Shown here piece after piece: positions 8,017-16,036 of a DNA stretch of 64,000 nt. Origin of the DNA: Nocardia sp. NBC_00565 (GTDB lineage: Bacteria > Actinomycetota > Actinomycetes > Mycobacteriales > Mycobacteriaceae); NCBI RefSeq assembly GCF_036345915.1, contig NZ_CP107785.1, positions 186,001-250,000 on the forward strand. Direction: 5' to 3'. The notes under the pieces were generated by a model that made no database searches, was not told the DNA's origin, and was given only the letters and a program-made list of their open reading frames with translations. Position 1 is the first letter of the stretch; each line of letters opens with the position of its first letter. The position numbers were made by a program, and so were the translations under genes.

Positions 8017-9246
8017 TCAATCGATCTCGGTGCTCGGCCACAGCATGGTGCTGTGTGCCGCGATGAGTTCGGTTACGGGGGAAAGGAATTCGTCGACGGG
8101 CAGCGGGTCGATGCGGCGGCCGTCCCGAAGTCGCACCGCGACATGGTCGTTCGCGACCTCCTTCGGGCCGATCACGACCTGATAGGGGACCAGGCGGGCT
8201 TGGCGGATGCGCGCGCCTAGGCTGCCGAGCTCATGGTCGGCGATTTCGGCGCGCAGACCCAGGTCGCGGCAGCGCCGGGCGAGTTCCTCGGCGGGTGGTA
8301 CCTCGGCCGCCGAGACCGGCAGGATGGCCAGTTGGGTCGGGGCCAGCCAGGCCGGGAAGGCGCCGCCGTGTACTTCGATGAGGTGCGCGACGGCGCGTTC
8401 GACACTGCCGATAATGCTGCGGTGCACCATGACCGGGCGATGCTTCGCGCCGTCCGCGCCGATGTAGTGCAGGTCGAACTGTGCCGGCTGGTGGAAGTCG
8501 ACCTGCACGGTGGAGAGGGTGAATTCGCGGCCCGCGCCGTCGGTGAACTGGATATCGATCTTGGGACCGTAGAACGCGGCCTCACCCTCGGCCGATTCGT
8601 AGGGCAAGCCGGAACGGTCGAGGACCTCGGTCAGCATGGCGCTGGATCGCTGCCAGAGTTCCGGTGCCGCAACATATTTCCCGCCGGGACCGGGCAGCGA
8701 GAGCCGGTAGCGGGTCGGGTTGATGCCCAGAGCCGCGTGCGCCTGACGGATCAGTTCCAGCGCGCCCGCGACCTCGTCGGCGACCTGATCCACGGTGCAG
8801 AAGATGTGCGCGTCATTGAGCTGGATGGCGCGGACCCGGGTCAGACCGCCGAGTACACCGGAGAGTTCGGAGCGATACATTCCGCCCAATTCGGCCATCC
8901 GCAACGGCAATTCGCGATAGCTGTGCGAGCGCGAGCGGAACATGATCGCGTGGTGTGGGCACAGGCTCGGGCGCAGTACCATCTGCTCGCCGCCCAACTC
9001 CATGGGCGGGAACATATCGTCGCGGTAATGCGACCAGTGCCCGGATATTTCGTAGAGTTCTCGTTTCCCGAGTACCGGCGAATATACGTGCCGGTATCCG
9101 GCCCGCCGTTCCGCGGTGCGGATGTACTCCTCCAGGGCGTGGCGCACGGTGGCGCCGTCAGGCAGCCAGTACGGCAGCCCGGATCCGATCAGCGGGTCGG
9201 TGTCGAAGAGGCCGAGTTCGCGGCCGAGTTTGCGGTGGTCGTGCAT
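8017..9246 (-). CDS. thrS: Short threonyl-tRNA synthetase lacking TGS and editing domains
   Basis: A 409-residue class II synthetase; full-length bacterial ThrRS is about 640-690. Only the catalytic core and anticodon-binding domain remain. Motif 2 is RELPLRMAELGGMYRSELSG, motif 3 is HRSIIGSVERAVAHLIE, and the three zinc ligands of ThrRS are all present (Cys in LCPHH, His in NDAHIFC, His in VMVHRS). The canonical MNCPGH and FTQDDAHIF are changed to SLCPHH and IQLNDAHIF. Start 9246 has GAGGAG upstream; the frame upstream runs through the attenuator hairpin and is not coding. A full-length ThrRS should exist elsewhere, making this a paralogue controlled by a Thr-rich leader. Role (stress isozyme or resistance variant) is inference. 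Confidence 0.88.
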   Translation of the reverse strand: MHDHRKLGRELGLFDTDPLIGSGLPYWLPDGATVRHALEEYIRTAERRAGYRHVYSPVLGKRELYEISGHWSHYRDDMFPPMELGGEQMVLRPSLCPHHAIMFRSRSHSYRELPLRMAELGGMYRSELSGVLGGLTRVRAIQLNDAHIFCTVDQVADEVAGALELIRQAHAALGINPTRYRLSLPGPGGKYVAAPELWQRSSAMLTEVLDRSGLPYESAEGEAAFYGPKIDIQFTDGAGREFTLSTVQVDFHQPAQFDLHYIGADGAKHRPVMVHRSIIGSVERAVAHLIEVHGGAFPAWLAPTQLAILPVSAAEVPPAEELARRCRDLGLRAEIADHELGSLGARIRQARLVPYQVVIGPKEVANDHVAVRLRDGRRIDPLPVDEFLSPVTELIAAHSTMLWPSTEID

Positions 9247-9283
9247 GGTTCTCCTCGCGGACAGGGCGAGTAACCACAAGACG

Positions 9284-9309
9284 AAGCCCCGGGCACTCGC
9301 CCGGGGCTT
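9284..9309 (-). terminator. Attenuator hairpin upstream of short thrS
   Basis: AAGCCCCGGG (9284-9293) and CCCGGGGCTT (9300-9309) form a perfect 10-bp stem with a six-base loop. On the reverse strand the stem ends in CUU followed by CGUCUUGUGG. It lies 17 bases after the leader-peptide stop and about 40 bases before the thrS start, the expected place for a transcription attenuator. Confidence 0.8.
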
Positions 9310-9326
9310 GTCGATCAAGACATCAA

Positions 9327-9377
9327 TCAGCGCGCCGGGACAGGTTCCGGCGTCGTCGTCACAGCAGCGCGCTTCAT
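9327..9377 (-). CDS. thrL: Threonine-rich leader peptide of short thrS
   Basis: A 16-codon ORF on the reverse strand, MKRAAVTTTPEPVPAR, with three consecutive ACG threonine codons, ending 17 bases before the attenuator hairpin. Stalling at the Thr codons when charged tRNA-Thr is scarce would be expected to prevent hairpin formation and allow thrS transcription. Too short for routine ORF calling; recognised from context. The symbol is by analogy only. Confidence 0.75.
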   Translation of the reverse strand: MKRAAVTTTPEPVPAR

Positions 9378-9432
9378 GCTCGCGACCCTACCAGGTCCGT
9401 CGCGGCGCACGCACGCGATTATTCCGACGGTG

Positions 9433-10191
9433 CTATCCGACCTGCTCAGCGAGGAAATCCTCCCAGGTGAGCTCGCCGACAGTCGCGCCTTCGAGGGTCA
9501 GGTTCTCCTTGGCGCGATACGCGCGGCCGACCTTGCCGGGCACCGGTACCGGCAGGAACAACCGTCGCTTGCCCTCGGCCTTCAGATAGTCGCGGACCAG
9601 CTCGGCCATCGGGTACACGGTCGGCCCCACCAGATCGGGCACACGCCCCGCCGGTGCGTCGCGAGTCAGCTCCACGAGCCGCGCGGCGACCTCCCGCGCA
9701 TCGACCGGCTGCCACAGGACCGCGCCGGGAGCCGGGACGATCGGGCTCTTGGCCATGCCCCGCGCGGTCTTCAGTGCCAGATCGTGGAACTGGGCCGCGC
9801 GCAGAATGGTGAACGGAACACCCGACTCGATAATGGCTTGCTCGGCCGCGAACTTGGCCTTGAAGTAACCGATCGGCAGCTTATCGGCGCCGATGACTCC
9901 GATGTAGACGATGTGCCGCACCCCGGCCTTGGCCGCGGCGTCAACCAGATGCTGGGTCGCCACATCATCGCCCTTGGGGCCACCCGCGAGGTGCAGGATG
10001 ATGTCCGCGCCGTCGACCGCCGCCTCGATACCCCTGCCCTGCACCAGATCACCGGTTACGAACTCGATGCCGTCGGTCGATTCGTGGGCGTTGCGGCTGA
10101 GCATCCGGATCTTGAAACCGGCATCCACCAGCAGTGGCGTGACGTGGCGGCCCAGCGTGCCGGTGCCGCCGGTCAGCAGGATGGTGGTCAT
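9433..10191 (-). CDS. NmrA-like / atypical short-chain NAD(P)-binding protein
   Basis: A 252-residue Rossmann-fold protein of the NmrA-like atypical SDR family. The dinucleotide-binding motif is TGGTGTLG at residues 7-14; DLVQGRGIEAAVDGADIILHLAG is the typical second half. No YxxxK catalytic pair is evident, as in NmrA-type sensors and NAD(P)H-dependent reductases. ATG 10191 follows GGAGGAACC. It is divergent from the LexA-like gene with a 143-base intergenic region. Substrate unknown. Confidence 0.8.
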   Translation of the reverse strand: MTTILLTGGTGTLGRHVTPLLVDAGFKIRMLSRNAHESTDGIEFVTGDLVQGRGIEAAVDGADIILHLAGGPKGDDVATQHLVDAAAKAGVRHIVYIGVIGADKLPIGYFKAKFAAEQAIIESGVPFTILRAAQFHDLALKTARGMAKSPIVPAPGAVLWQPVDAREVAARLVELTRDAPAGRVPDLVGPTVYPMAELVRDYLKAEGKRRLFLPVPVPGKVGRAYRAKENLTLEGATVGELTWEDFLAEQVG

Positions 10192-10334
10192 GGTTCCTCC
10201 AAAGCTCGATCGGCCGATGGCCGCGTCAGTAGGTCTTCGTAGGTATGACGACGCTGCTGGGCGCGGTGTGACAAAGCTGGAGAACACGCAGGTACCAGCC
10301 GATGTGCGAAGGTGCCTGCCTCTACGATTCCCGA

Positions 10335-10994
10335 GTGACCGGATACGACAACGATGCCTTCGAGCACCTCGACACCTCGACCCTGCCGCCGCGCCAGCAG
10401 CGGATCCTGGCCACCATTCGCGATTGGGTGGTGCGGCACGGGTATGCGCCGAACACCCGCGAGATCGGCGACGCCGTCGGATTGCGCTCCTCATCCTCGG
10501 TCTCCAGACATCTGAAGTCTTTGGAGGACAGGGGATTTCTGCGTCGCAGTGAGACGATGTCGCGGCCGATCGACGTGCGAATGTTCCTGCAGGCCGCCGC
10601 GCCGCGGGAGCAGTCGCAGGATTCGGTGGCGGTGCCGGTTGTCGGTGATATCGCGGCAGGTACGCCCATCCTCGCCGAACAGCACACCGACGACATGATG
10701 ACGCTGCCGCGCGAACTCGTCGGGCGCGGAACGGTTTTCGGCCTGCGCGTGCGCGGCGATTCGATGATCGAGGCGGCGATCTGCGACGGCGACCTCGTGG
10801 TGATCCGCAAACAGCACGAAGCGCATTCGGGTGACATCGTCGCCGCGATGATCGACGGCGAGGCGACGGTCAAGGTCTACCGCCGTCGCAATGGGCACGT
10901 CTATCTGGAGCCGCGCAATCCGGCCTATGACGTCATCGATGGTGACGAGGCCGTGGTTCTCGGGAAGGTCGTCTCGGTGATGCGTCGCGTGTGA
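10335..10994 (+). CDS. lexA: LexA-family repressor
   Basis: A 219-residue LexA: an N-terminal winged helix (LPPRQQRILATIRDWVVRHGYAP, TREIGDAVGL, SSVSRHLKSLEDRGFL) and a C-terminal S24 autopeptidase. The self-cleavage site is the Ala-Gly in IAAGTPILAE; the catalytic Ser is in RGDSMIEAA and the Lys in ATVKVYRR. GTG 10335 is preferred because conserved sequence starts there. No full GAAC-N4-GTTC SOS box was found upstream; only a half site, GAACACGC, near 10281. It may be the main LexA or a paralogue; linkage to the divergent SDR gene is not typical. Confidence 0.85.
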   Translation: MTGYDNDAFEHLDTSTLPPRQQRILATIRDWVVRHGYAPNTREIGDAVGLRSSSSVSRHLKSLEDRGFLRRSETMSRPIDVRMFLQAAAPREQSQDSVAVPVVGDIAAGTPILAEQHTDDMMTLPRELVGRGTVFGLRVRGDSMIEAAICDGDLVVIRKQHEAHSGDIVAAMIDGEATVKVYRRRNGHVYLEPRNPAYDVIDGDEAVVLGKVVSVMRRV

Positions 10995-11093
10995 GTTCGG
11001 CCGCGGCGACGGAAAATCCTTTGCCCGAGCTAATGACCATCGGTAGCGTCGCTTCGGTTTGTCCACCGATCGATCGAAGGAGTCGATGCCGTC

Positions 11094-11585
11094 ATGAAAG
11101 TCGTCACCGAACGCGACATCAGGTCGTCGTTCATCAACTGTTCCAAGACCACCGCCAAGAAGTTGCCCGTACCCCGGGATCTGGACGGGCAGCCGTGGGA
11201 TGACCTGGACTTCCTCGGCTGGAGCGATCCGTCGCTCCCCGGCCGCGGCTATCTCGTCGTCCCGCGCGAGGATCGCCTCGTCGGCGTCGCGCTGCGCTAC
11301 GAAACTGGCGGATCCGGTCGGACCCAGATGTGCGCGGTCTGCCTGACCACGCATACCGGGCGCGGCGTCTCGCTGATGACCGCGCACAAGGCGGGTGAAT
11401 CCGGTCGTCGAGGCAATTCGATCGGCACCTATATGTGTACCGATCTCGCCTGCTCGCTCTACGCGCGTGGCAAGCGAACGCCCGCACTGGGCAATCGGTA
11501 TCGCGAAGACCTCATCACCGTGGAGACGAAGGTCGAGCGAGTCCGGGACAACATGAACGCCTTCATCACGAGGCTCTTCAGCTAG
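11094..11585 (+). CDS. FBP-domain (EF-G-binding-like) zinc protein
   Basis: A 163-residue protein resembling the C-terminal domain of fusidic-acid-resistance EF-G-binding proteins, a treble-clef zinc fold. Putative zinc ligands are the Cys pair in MCAVC and the pair in MCTDLAC, with KAGESGRRGNSIGTYMC as the family core. These proteins bind EF-G on stalled ribosomes in characterised cases; that role here is inference. GAAGGAG at 11076-11082 precedes ATG 11094, with an intervening three-codon ATG ORF whose TGA overlaps the start. Confidence 0.75.
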   Translation: MKVVTERDIRSSFINCSKTTAKKLPVPRDLDGQPWDDLDFLGWSDPSLPGRGYLVVPREDRLVGVALRYETGGSGRTQMCAVCLTTHTGRGVSLMTAHKAGESGRRGNSIGTYMCTDLACSLYARGKRTPALGNRYREDLITVETKVERVRDNMNAFITRLFS

Positions 11586-11657
11586 ACCCAGCCCCTCCGG
11601 CTGCATCCGAAAGGGAGGTAGATGCCATGCGCCGACACTCAGGAACCGCGCACCGGT

Positions 11658-11760
11658 GCGCCCCGAGTTCCGCGAGCACCAGAACTCGGGGTGCATCGGA
11701 TTCCGCTCCGGTCGAGACGGCCCGGACCTGGACCGGACCATCTCGACCGGAGCGGAATCC
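11658..11760. repeat. Two consecutive long hairpins (possible bidirectional terminator)
   Basis: Hairpin A has 13-base arms 11658-11670 and 11682-11694 with one mismatch. Hairpin B has 23-base arms 11698-11720 and 11738-11760 with one mismatch around a 17-base loop. They lie between two convergent genes, and a T-rich run (ATATTTTTTCGCTTTTC) follows about 20 bases on. A terminator role is likely; the arm length also resembles small palindromic mobile repeats. Confidence 0.6.
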
Positions 11761-11850
11761 ACACCGGCTCAGTTGGACGCATATTTTTTCGCTTTTCTTG
11801 ATCTCTGCCCACCCGGAAAGACGGTCCCGTCTGGCTATCTCGGCATCAAG

Positions 11851-12222
11851 CTAGGACGGCTGACGGATCTCGGTGACGATGGTGTAGAGCTCGATGATGA
11901 CGCCGTCTTTGGTACGAGCGATGTCCATGCCGCTGACCACCGGCGGTTGGTCGACGGGGCCGTATCGGAAGCCGAGGTGGCCGATGTCGTCGAGCGCCGA
12001 CACGGGGCCTGCGGGTCGGAAGACCCAGTCCGGGTTTTCGGCACGCAACTCTTCGGCGCGGCGTTCGAGATCCTTGCGCCCGTGCACAATTCGGTCCGAT
12101 TCGTGCCACACCACATCTTCGGTATAGGTCTCGGCGATGGCTGCGGCCCGGCGAGCCGGGTCGGGTTCGTTGAAGACGTCGAGAAGGTTGCGTCGCATCA
12201 GGTCGGCGGGGGAACTGGTCAT
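11851..12222 (-). CDS. SnoaL/NTF2-like protein
   Basis: A 123-residue protein with the NTF2-like cone-fold pattern: N-terminal helices MRRNLLDVFNEPD and AAAIAETYTEDVVWHE, then GPVSALDDIGHLGFRYGP and a last strand GVIIELYTIVTEI. Members are small isomerases, cyclases or unknown proteins; no substrate can be inferred. ATG 12222 has AAGGA upstream; an in-frame ATG at 12237 would add five residues. Confidence 0.75.
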   Translation of the reverse strand: MTSSPADLMRRNLLDVFNEPDPARRAAAIAETYTEDVVWHESDRIVHGRKDLERRAEELRAENPDWVFRPAGPVSALDDIGHLGFRYGPVDQPPVVSGMDIARTKDGVIIELYTIVTEIRQPS

Positions 12223-12398
12223 GGCGAGTCCTTCCATGCGGGGTAGTCGCTGTAGCTCGACATTGAAGGTACTGCTCGCGTGGAAGGATCCAACGACATT
12301 CTGGATTGGTCGTCGTGGGTCGTGTTGTCGCCGCTGCGAGCAGAGGGCTGCTGGGCCGAGTTCATCAGCGCGGCCGCTGGCCTGCCGCAGCTGGACTT

Positions 12399-13202
12399 TC
12401 AGGATTCGCGGGCTGCGATTGCGGCTTGGATTCGTCGTAGCGTGCGCAGGCCTTTCTTTGCGGCGACGCTCACCATTCCGTCGAAGACTGTTGAGCCCCG
12501 GTCGTGGGCCATCATCCGTTCCAGCATCGGCACGGCACGATCGTCGCCGGTCGAACCGAGCGCGACAGCCGCCCAGTATCGCTGGTCCGGGTCGTCGCTG
12601 TCGGCCGCCTCGCACAGCCTCGGGATGACGTCCGGAGCGAATTTGGCCAGCGCGCTGGCGATATAGCCGATGCGGTAGTACCGGCGGTTCTCGAGTTCGT
12701 CCCATAGTGCAGCCAGCGCTGCATCGCCGCCGATCATGCCGAGGGCCTCGGCGGCACGTTCGCGCATTCCTCCGATCGAGTCCCGCAGCACGGGCGTGAG
12801 CGCCGGGACAACCGATTCGTCGCCGAGCGCGCCCAGCGCGATCACCGCTTGCTCTCGAGCCATCTCCTGTGGGTGGTCGAGCATCGCGACCAAGCCGGGA
12901 ACCGCGTCGCGGAAGCCAAGCGCCGCGCAGCCCATCGCCGCCCATGCCTGGCAGTTGTACCGAGTGTCGGCAAGTGACGCGAGCAGCGGTGCCTTCAGAG
13001 TTTCGTCGCCGAAGACCACCGCCCGGTTCAACGCCCGGCTGTAGAGCGACCGGTGGTAGTCGGGATAGTCGCGGACGAGCGCGCACAGTGCTTCCTTGGC
13101 GGATGTGTCGCCCTCAGCAGCCCGCACGAGCAGGAGCCGCAGATTTTCCTCGCGGGTCTCGAGATCACCGTCTTTGAGGCGTCGCGCATCAGCTGGGTTC
13201 AC
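12399..13202 (-). CDS. HEAT-repeat protein
   Basis: About 267 residues of consecutive HEAT/PBS-lyase-type helical repeats: QAWAAMGCAALGFRDAVPGL, QAVIALGALGDESVVPAL, RAAEALGMIGGDAALAAL and YWAAVALGSTGDDRAVPML, spaced about 32 residues. Such solenoids bind proteins or, in phycocyanin-lyase relatives, prosthetic groups. The start is uncertain: GTG 13202 begins sequence that looks coding but has no clear ribosome binding site; the frame stays open to 13361. It lies 176 bases upstream of the NTF2-like gene on the same strand. Confidence 0.7.
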   Translation of the reverse strand: MNPADARRLKDGDLETREENLRLLLVRAAEGDTSAKEALCALVRDYPDYHRSLYSRALNRAVVFGDETLKAPLLASLADTRYNCQAWAAMGCAALGFRDAVPGLVAMLDHPQEMAREQAVIALGALGDESVVPALTPVLRDSIGGMRERAAEALGMIGGDAALAALWDELENRRYYRIGYIASALAKFAPDVIPRLCEAADSDDPDQRYWAAVALGSTGDDRAVPMLERMMAHDRGSTVFDGMVSVAAKKGLRTLRRIQAAIAARES

Positions 13203-13870
13203 CGCCCAACGGTACCTGGCGATAATCTCGTCCCCCCGACCACGTTTTGCGTGGTCAGCGCCGCCCGAAACGCACGTGAACCTGGACGGTGACTTGCATC
13301 GGCAATCTGACAGAAAACCAGCCATCACGATCTGCCACCTACCTGACACACTGCAGGTCACCGCGCTGGATCTGCGTCACGTCATCTGGCATCGGACAGC
13401 ATTTCAGTGTGTTGCCGATGCCGAGATGGTCTCAGCCCGTTGATCTTCGGGCGTGCCCCGTAGCCGGTTCGATCAGTGCGGGAAGCGGCTATGTGCGGAC
13501 GTTCAGACAGCCATCCAATCCAGCTGACGATTGCTGGACCGTACGAGAACGCCCGACAGGACTTGTTGAACACCGCTCCTGCGCGGTCGTCTTCGCGATT
13601 CCGGCCGACCGGGTTGGTGTTCAACAAGCGATCCATTCCCGCCGACTCGTGGTCTGATCCACTGTGGGCGCGCGGCGGTCTTGTGTCGAGGCCCGCGTGG
13701 TTCTGCTTCTTCGTCGCACGGCCAAGTGGCCGCATCTGCCCTGGGAACGGAGCCGGCAGGCAGTTCTCGACATCCTTGGCCAGGCGATGAGTTTCCGTGT
13801 CGCCGTAGGTCACTACTGTCGTGCGCACCAAAGCCCACGTTGGGGCCTACTAACAAAAGAGATTAGGGCT
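13203..13870. other. Gene-poor stretch with a 13-bp inverted repeat
   Basis: I find no convincing gene here; the open frames on both strands look random. An inverted repeat, CTTGTTGAACACC (13562-13574) and GGTGTTCAACAAG (13616-13628), is perfect and separated by 41 bases, whose ends (CGGTCG ... CGACCG) also pair. It could be a structured RNA, an old transposon end pair, or a terminator. The VOC gene promoter probably lies near the right end. Confidence 0.5.
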
Positions 13871-14311
13871 ATGGCGATTCAGCGGATGGACAACGTTCTC
13901 ATCGTTGTCGAGGACCTCGACGCTACTGTTGCGTTCTTCGTCGAACTCGGTATGGAGTTGGAGGGTAAGGGGCCTGTCGAGGGACGTTGGGTGGAACGTG
14001 TGATCGGGGTCGACGACGTCCGGCAGGACGTCGCAATGCTGCGGACTCCGGACGGCCACGGCCGGGTCGAGTTGGCGATGTTCCACACGCCGAAGGCGAT
14101 CAGCGCTGAGCCGAAAAACGCACCGGCGAACACGCTGGGCATTCGTCGCATCATGTTCGCCGTCGATGACATTGAGGACGTCGTTGCCCGCCTACGCGCC
14201 CACGGCGCCGAACTCGTCGGCGAGATCGAGCAGTACGAGCAGAGCTATCGGCTCTGCTACGTCCGTGGCCCCGAAGACATCATCGTCGGGCTAGCCGAGC
14301 AGCTGAGCTGA
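13871..14311 (+). CDS. VOC (glyoxalase/bleomycin-resistance) family protein
   Basis: A 146-residue two-module VOC protein. Module 1 begins RMDNVLIVVEDLDATVAFFVELGMELEG and module 2 IRRIMFAVDDIEDVVARLRAHGAELVGE, ending YVRGPEDIIVGLAEQL with the Glu typical of the metal site (RGPEG/D-I). Members are metal-dependent lyases, dioxygenases or drug-binding proteins; no specific activity is claimed. ATG 13871 is preferred to the upstream frame, which looks non-coding. Confidence 0.82.
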   Translation: MAIQRMDNVLIVVEDLDATVAFFVELGMELEGKGPVEGRWVERVIGVDDVRQDVAMLRTPDGHGRVELAMFHTPKAISAEPKNAPANTLGIRRIMFAVDDIEDVVARLRAHGAELVGEIEQYEQSYRLCYVRGPEDIIVGLAEQLS

Positions 14312-14372
14312 AGGGGTGCCGCTTCGTCCCGTTCGGGACCCAGCACACACATCGGCACGTGCGAATGTCCTG

Positions 14373-14414
14373 AGCCGCAGTGGATCTCATCCGCCAACCG
14401 CGCGCTCCGCGGCA
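14373..14414 (+). repeat. Dispersed 42-bp repeat, copy 1
   Basis: The 42 bases from 14373 match 54981-55022 at 39 of 42 positions; the first 22 are identical, starting AGCCGCAGTGGATCTCATCC. Similarity fades into both flanks. Shorter related pieces occur near 57765 and 57831. Confidence 0.85.
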
Positions 14415-14442
14415 TTCCCGGATGTCTGTTCGGCCGTCGCAT

Positions 14443-15225
14443 CTAGGACGGTGCCGTGCGGGTGACTTCACGTGGTGTTTTGTCGGGGCGTAGTCCGCGC
14501 CAGGACGGGTGCCGGAGCCGACCCTCACCTGTCCACTCCGTGAAGGTCACTTCACCGACAAGTTCGGGCTCGACCCAGATGGCGTCGGCGACCAGGGCGT
14601 CGACAGGGGCCGTGTTGCGTTGCAGCGGTCGGAGTTTCGCGAATAGGTCGGTGAGCATCACCTGAGCGAATCCGGTGCCGACGTTGCCGATGTAGGTCAG
14701 TTTCCCGGTGTCGTCGTATACGGCCATCAGCAGTGAGCCGATGTGCCCGGCCCGCCGGCCGGTGCCCGGTTTCCAGCCGACGATCACCACCTCCTGATCG
14801 CGGGTGTTCTTCACTTTGATCCAGGCGGGACTGCGTCTTCCGGGGAGGTATGGGCTGTCGAGGCGTTTGCAGACGATGCCTTCGAGTCCGAGTCGGCGTG
14901 ATTCGGCCAGCACGTCGGCACCGTATCCATGCAGTTGCGAGGAGATCCGCCAATGGGGACCGTGCGGGCTGATGCGATCGAGTAGCTCCCGTCTCTGCTG
15001 GTAGGCCAGGTCGACCAGCGGTCGGTCACCTATGTGCAACAGGTCGAAGATCATGTAGATCGCGGGGACGGCCGCGGCCAGGGTGCGGATGGCAGCCGGG
15101 CCGCGCTGATGAATGCGTGGCTGCAGCGCTTCGAACGAGGGCCGTCCGGCGGCATCGAACACGACGATCTCCCCGTCGAGCACGAACTCGCCGAGACCTG
15201 CCTTCGCGTGCGGCTGCCGCGCTGC
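14443..15225 (-). pseudogene. ATP-dependent DNA ligase (LigD-type), 5'-truncated
   Basis: Encodes only the second part of an ATP-dependent DNA ligase: motif III EFVLDGEIVVFD, motif IV LEGIVCKRLDSPY, motif V AWIKVK, and a full OB-fold end (VGTGFAQVMLTDLFAKLRPL, EVTFTEWTGEGRLRHPSWRGLR). The region with the adenylated lysine (motif I, KxDG) is missing. Homology begins just after the stop codon of the upstream tetR, in the same direction, so the 5' third was lost at that junction. The GTG at 15183 could still initiate, but the product cannot form the enzyme-AMP intermediate. Confidence 0.85.
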
Positions 15226-15882
15226 TCACACGCGCGTGGTGGTGTGGGCCGCAGTGAGCAGGGTGCTGATCTCGGCGGCGAGGGTTTTGGTGAGGTCGGG
15301 GTCGTCGAAGCCTGCGGCGGCCCAGCAGCGGATACCGTCGGCCACCAGCATCTGCGCGATGCGGGCCGCGCGCACGACATCGACCTCGACGGGGATGCGG
15401 CCGTCGCGGTGGGCTTGCCGGAAGGGTTCGAGAAAAAGGTAGGCGATGTCGGCCTGGGTGGCGCCCTCGGCGAGGGCCCGTCGTTCGAGCCGGTACGTTT
15501 CCAAAACCGCTTCGAAGATCAGCTCTGGGGGGTAGTGACGGGCACGCTGTTCGAGGGTGCCGATGACCGCGGTGATCACGTCGACCAGTTCGTAAGGGCC
15601 CGAGACGACGGCTTCGGCGGCCAGATGCGCGTCGCGCATGGTGAACACCTCCACTTCGAGGAGTACGTCCTCTCGGCGTGAGAAGTACACGTAAAAAAGC
15701 GCTTTCGACACACCGGCGGCTTTGCAGATGTCGGTGACCGTGGTATCGGCGAAACCCTTGGTGCGCCACAACGCCATGGCCGCCTGCATGATCGCTTCCC
15801 GGCTGGCATGGGATCGAGCCCGGACCGGCGCCGCCCTTTTCTGACGATCGTCACCTCTTGGCCTGTGTGAATCTATCGCCAT
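15226..15882 (-). CDS. TetR family regulator of the CoxIII/IV-like operon
   Basis: A 218-residue TetR protein. The HTH is SREAIMQAAMALWRTKGFADTTVTDICKAAGVSKALFYVYFSRRED, followed by a helical ligand-binding domain with ELIFEAVLETYRLERRAL and IAQMLVADGIRCWAAAGFDDPDL. ATG 15882 is preferred to an upstream ATG. It is divergent from the four-gene membrane operon, and TGAC-N4-GTCA palindromes lie in the intergenic region and early in its own coding sequence, suggesting autoregulation and control of that operon. Ligand unknown. Confidence 0.87.
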   Translation of the reverse strand: MAIDSHRPRGDDRQKRAAPVRARSHASREAIMQAAMALWRTKGFADTTVTDICKAAGVSKALFYVYFSRREDVLLEVEVFTMRDAHLAAEAVVSGPYELVDVITAVIGTLEQRARHYPPELIFEAVLETYRLERRALAEGATQADIAYLFLEPFRQAHRDGRIPVEVDVVRAARIAQMLVADGIRCWAAAGFDDPDLTKTLAAEISTLLTAAHTTTRV

Positions 15883-15922
15883 AGCAGGGATTCTACCGCA
15901 CCACAATTATTGACCATAGTCA
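15842..15922. promoter_or_regulatory. Paired TGAC-N4-GTCA palindromes (candidate TetR sites)
   Basis: TGACGATCGTCA at 15842-15853 (inside the tetR 5' end) and TGACCATAGTCA at 15911-15922 (intergenic) share TGAC-N4-GTCA and are 69 bases apart. The second is between the divergent tetR and the membrane operon. Binding by the adjacent TetR is inferred. Confidence 0.5.
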
Positions 15923-16036
15923 GAAAACTTGCGATGCTCCTCCCCATGAGCCCCAGCGGCGCAATCATCCGCCGGCGTCGCCGCACGGTGGCCGGTCCGA
16001 CCTCGACAACCCATTCATCCGACGGGAGTCAACGAC

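Noticed and set aside
8233..9273. 346-residue forward frame opposite thrS
   Set aside because: Antisense shadow of a recognised gene.
9247..9318. Upstream extension of the thrS frame (start at 9318)
   Set aside because: It would translate through the attenuator hairpin; GAGGAG is just before 9246 and homology starts there.
10200..10334. LexA SOS box upstream of lexA
   Set aside because: Only a GAAC half site; no GAAC-N4-GTTC palindrome found.
13382..13831. 149-residue reverse frame in the gene desert
   Set aside because: No domain, no ribosome binding site and no convincing protein composition.
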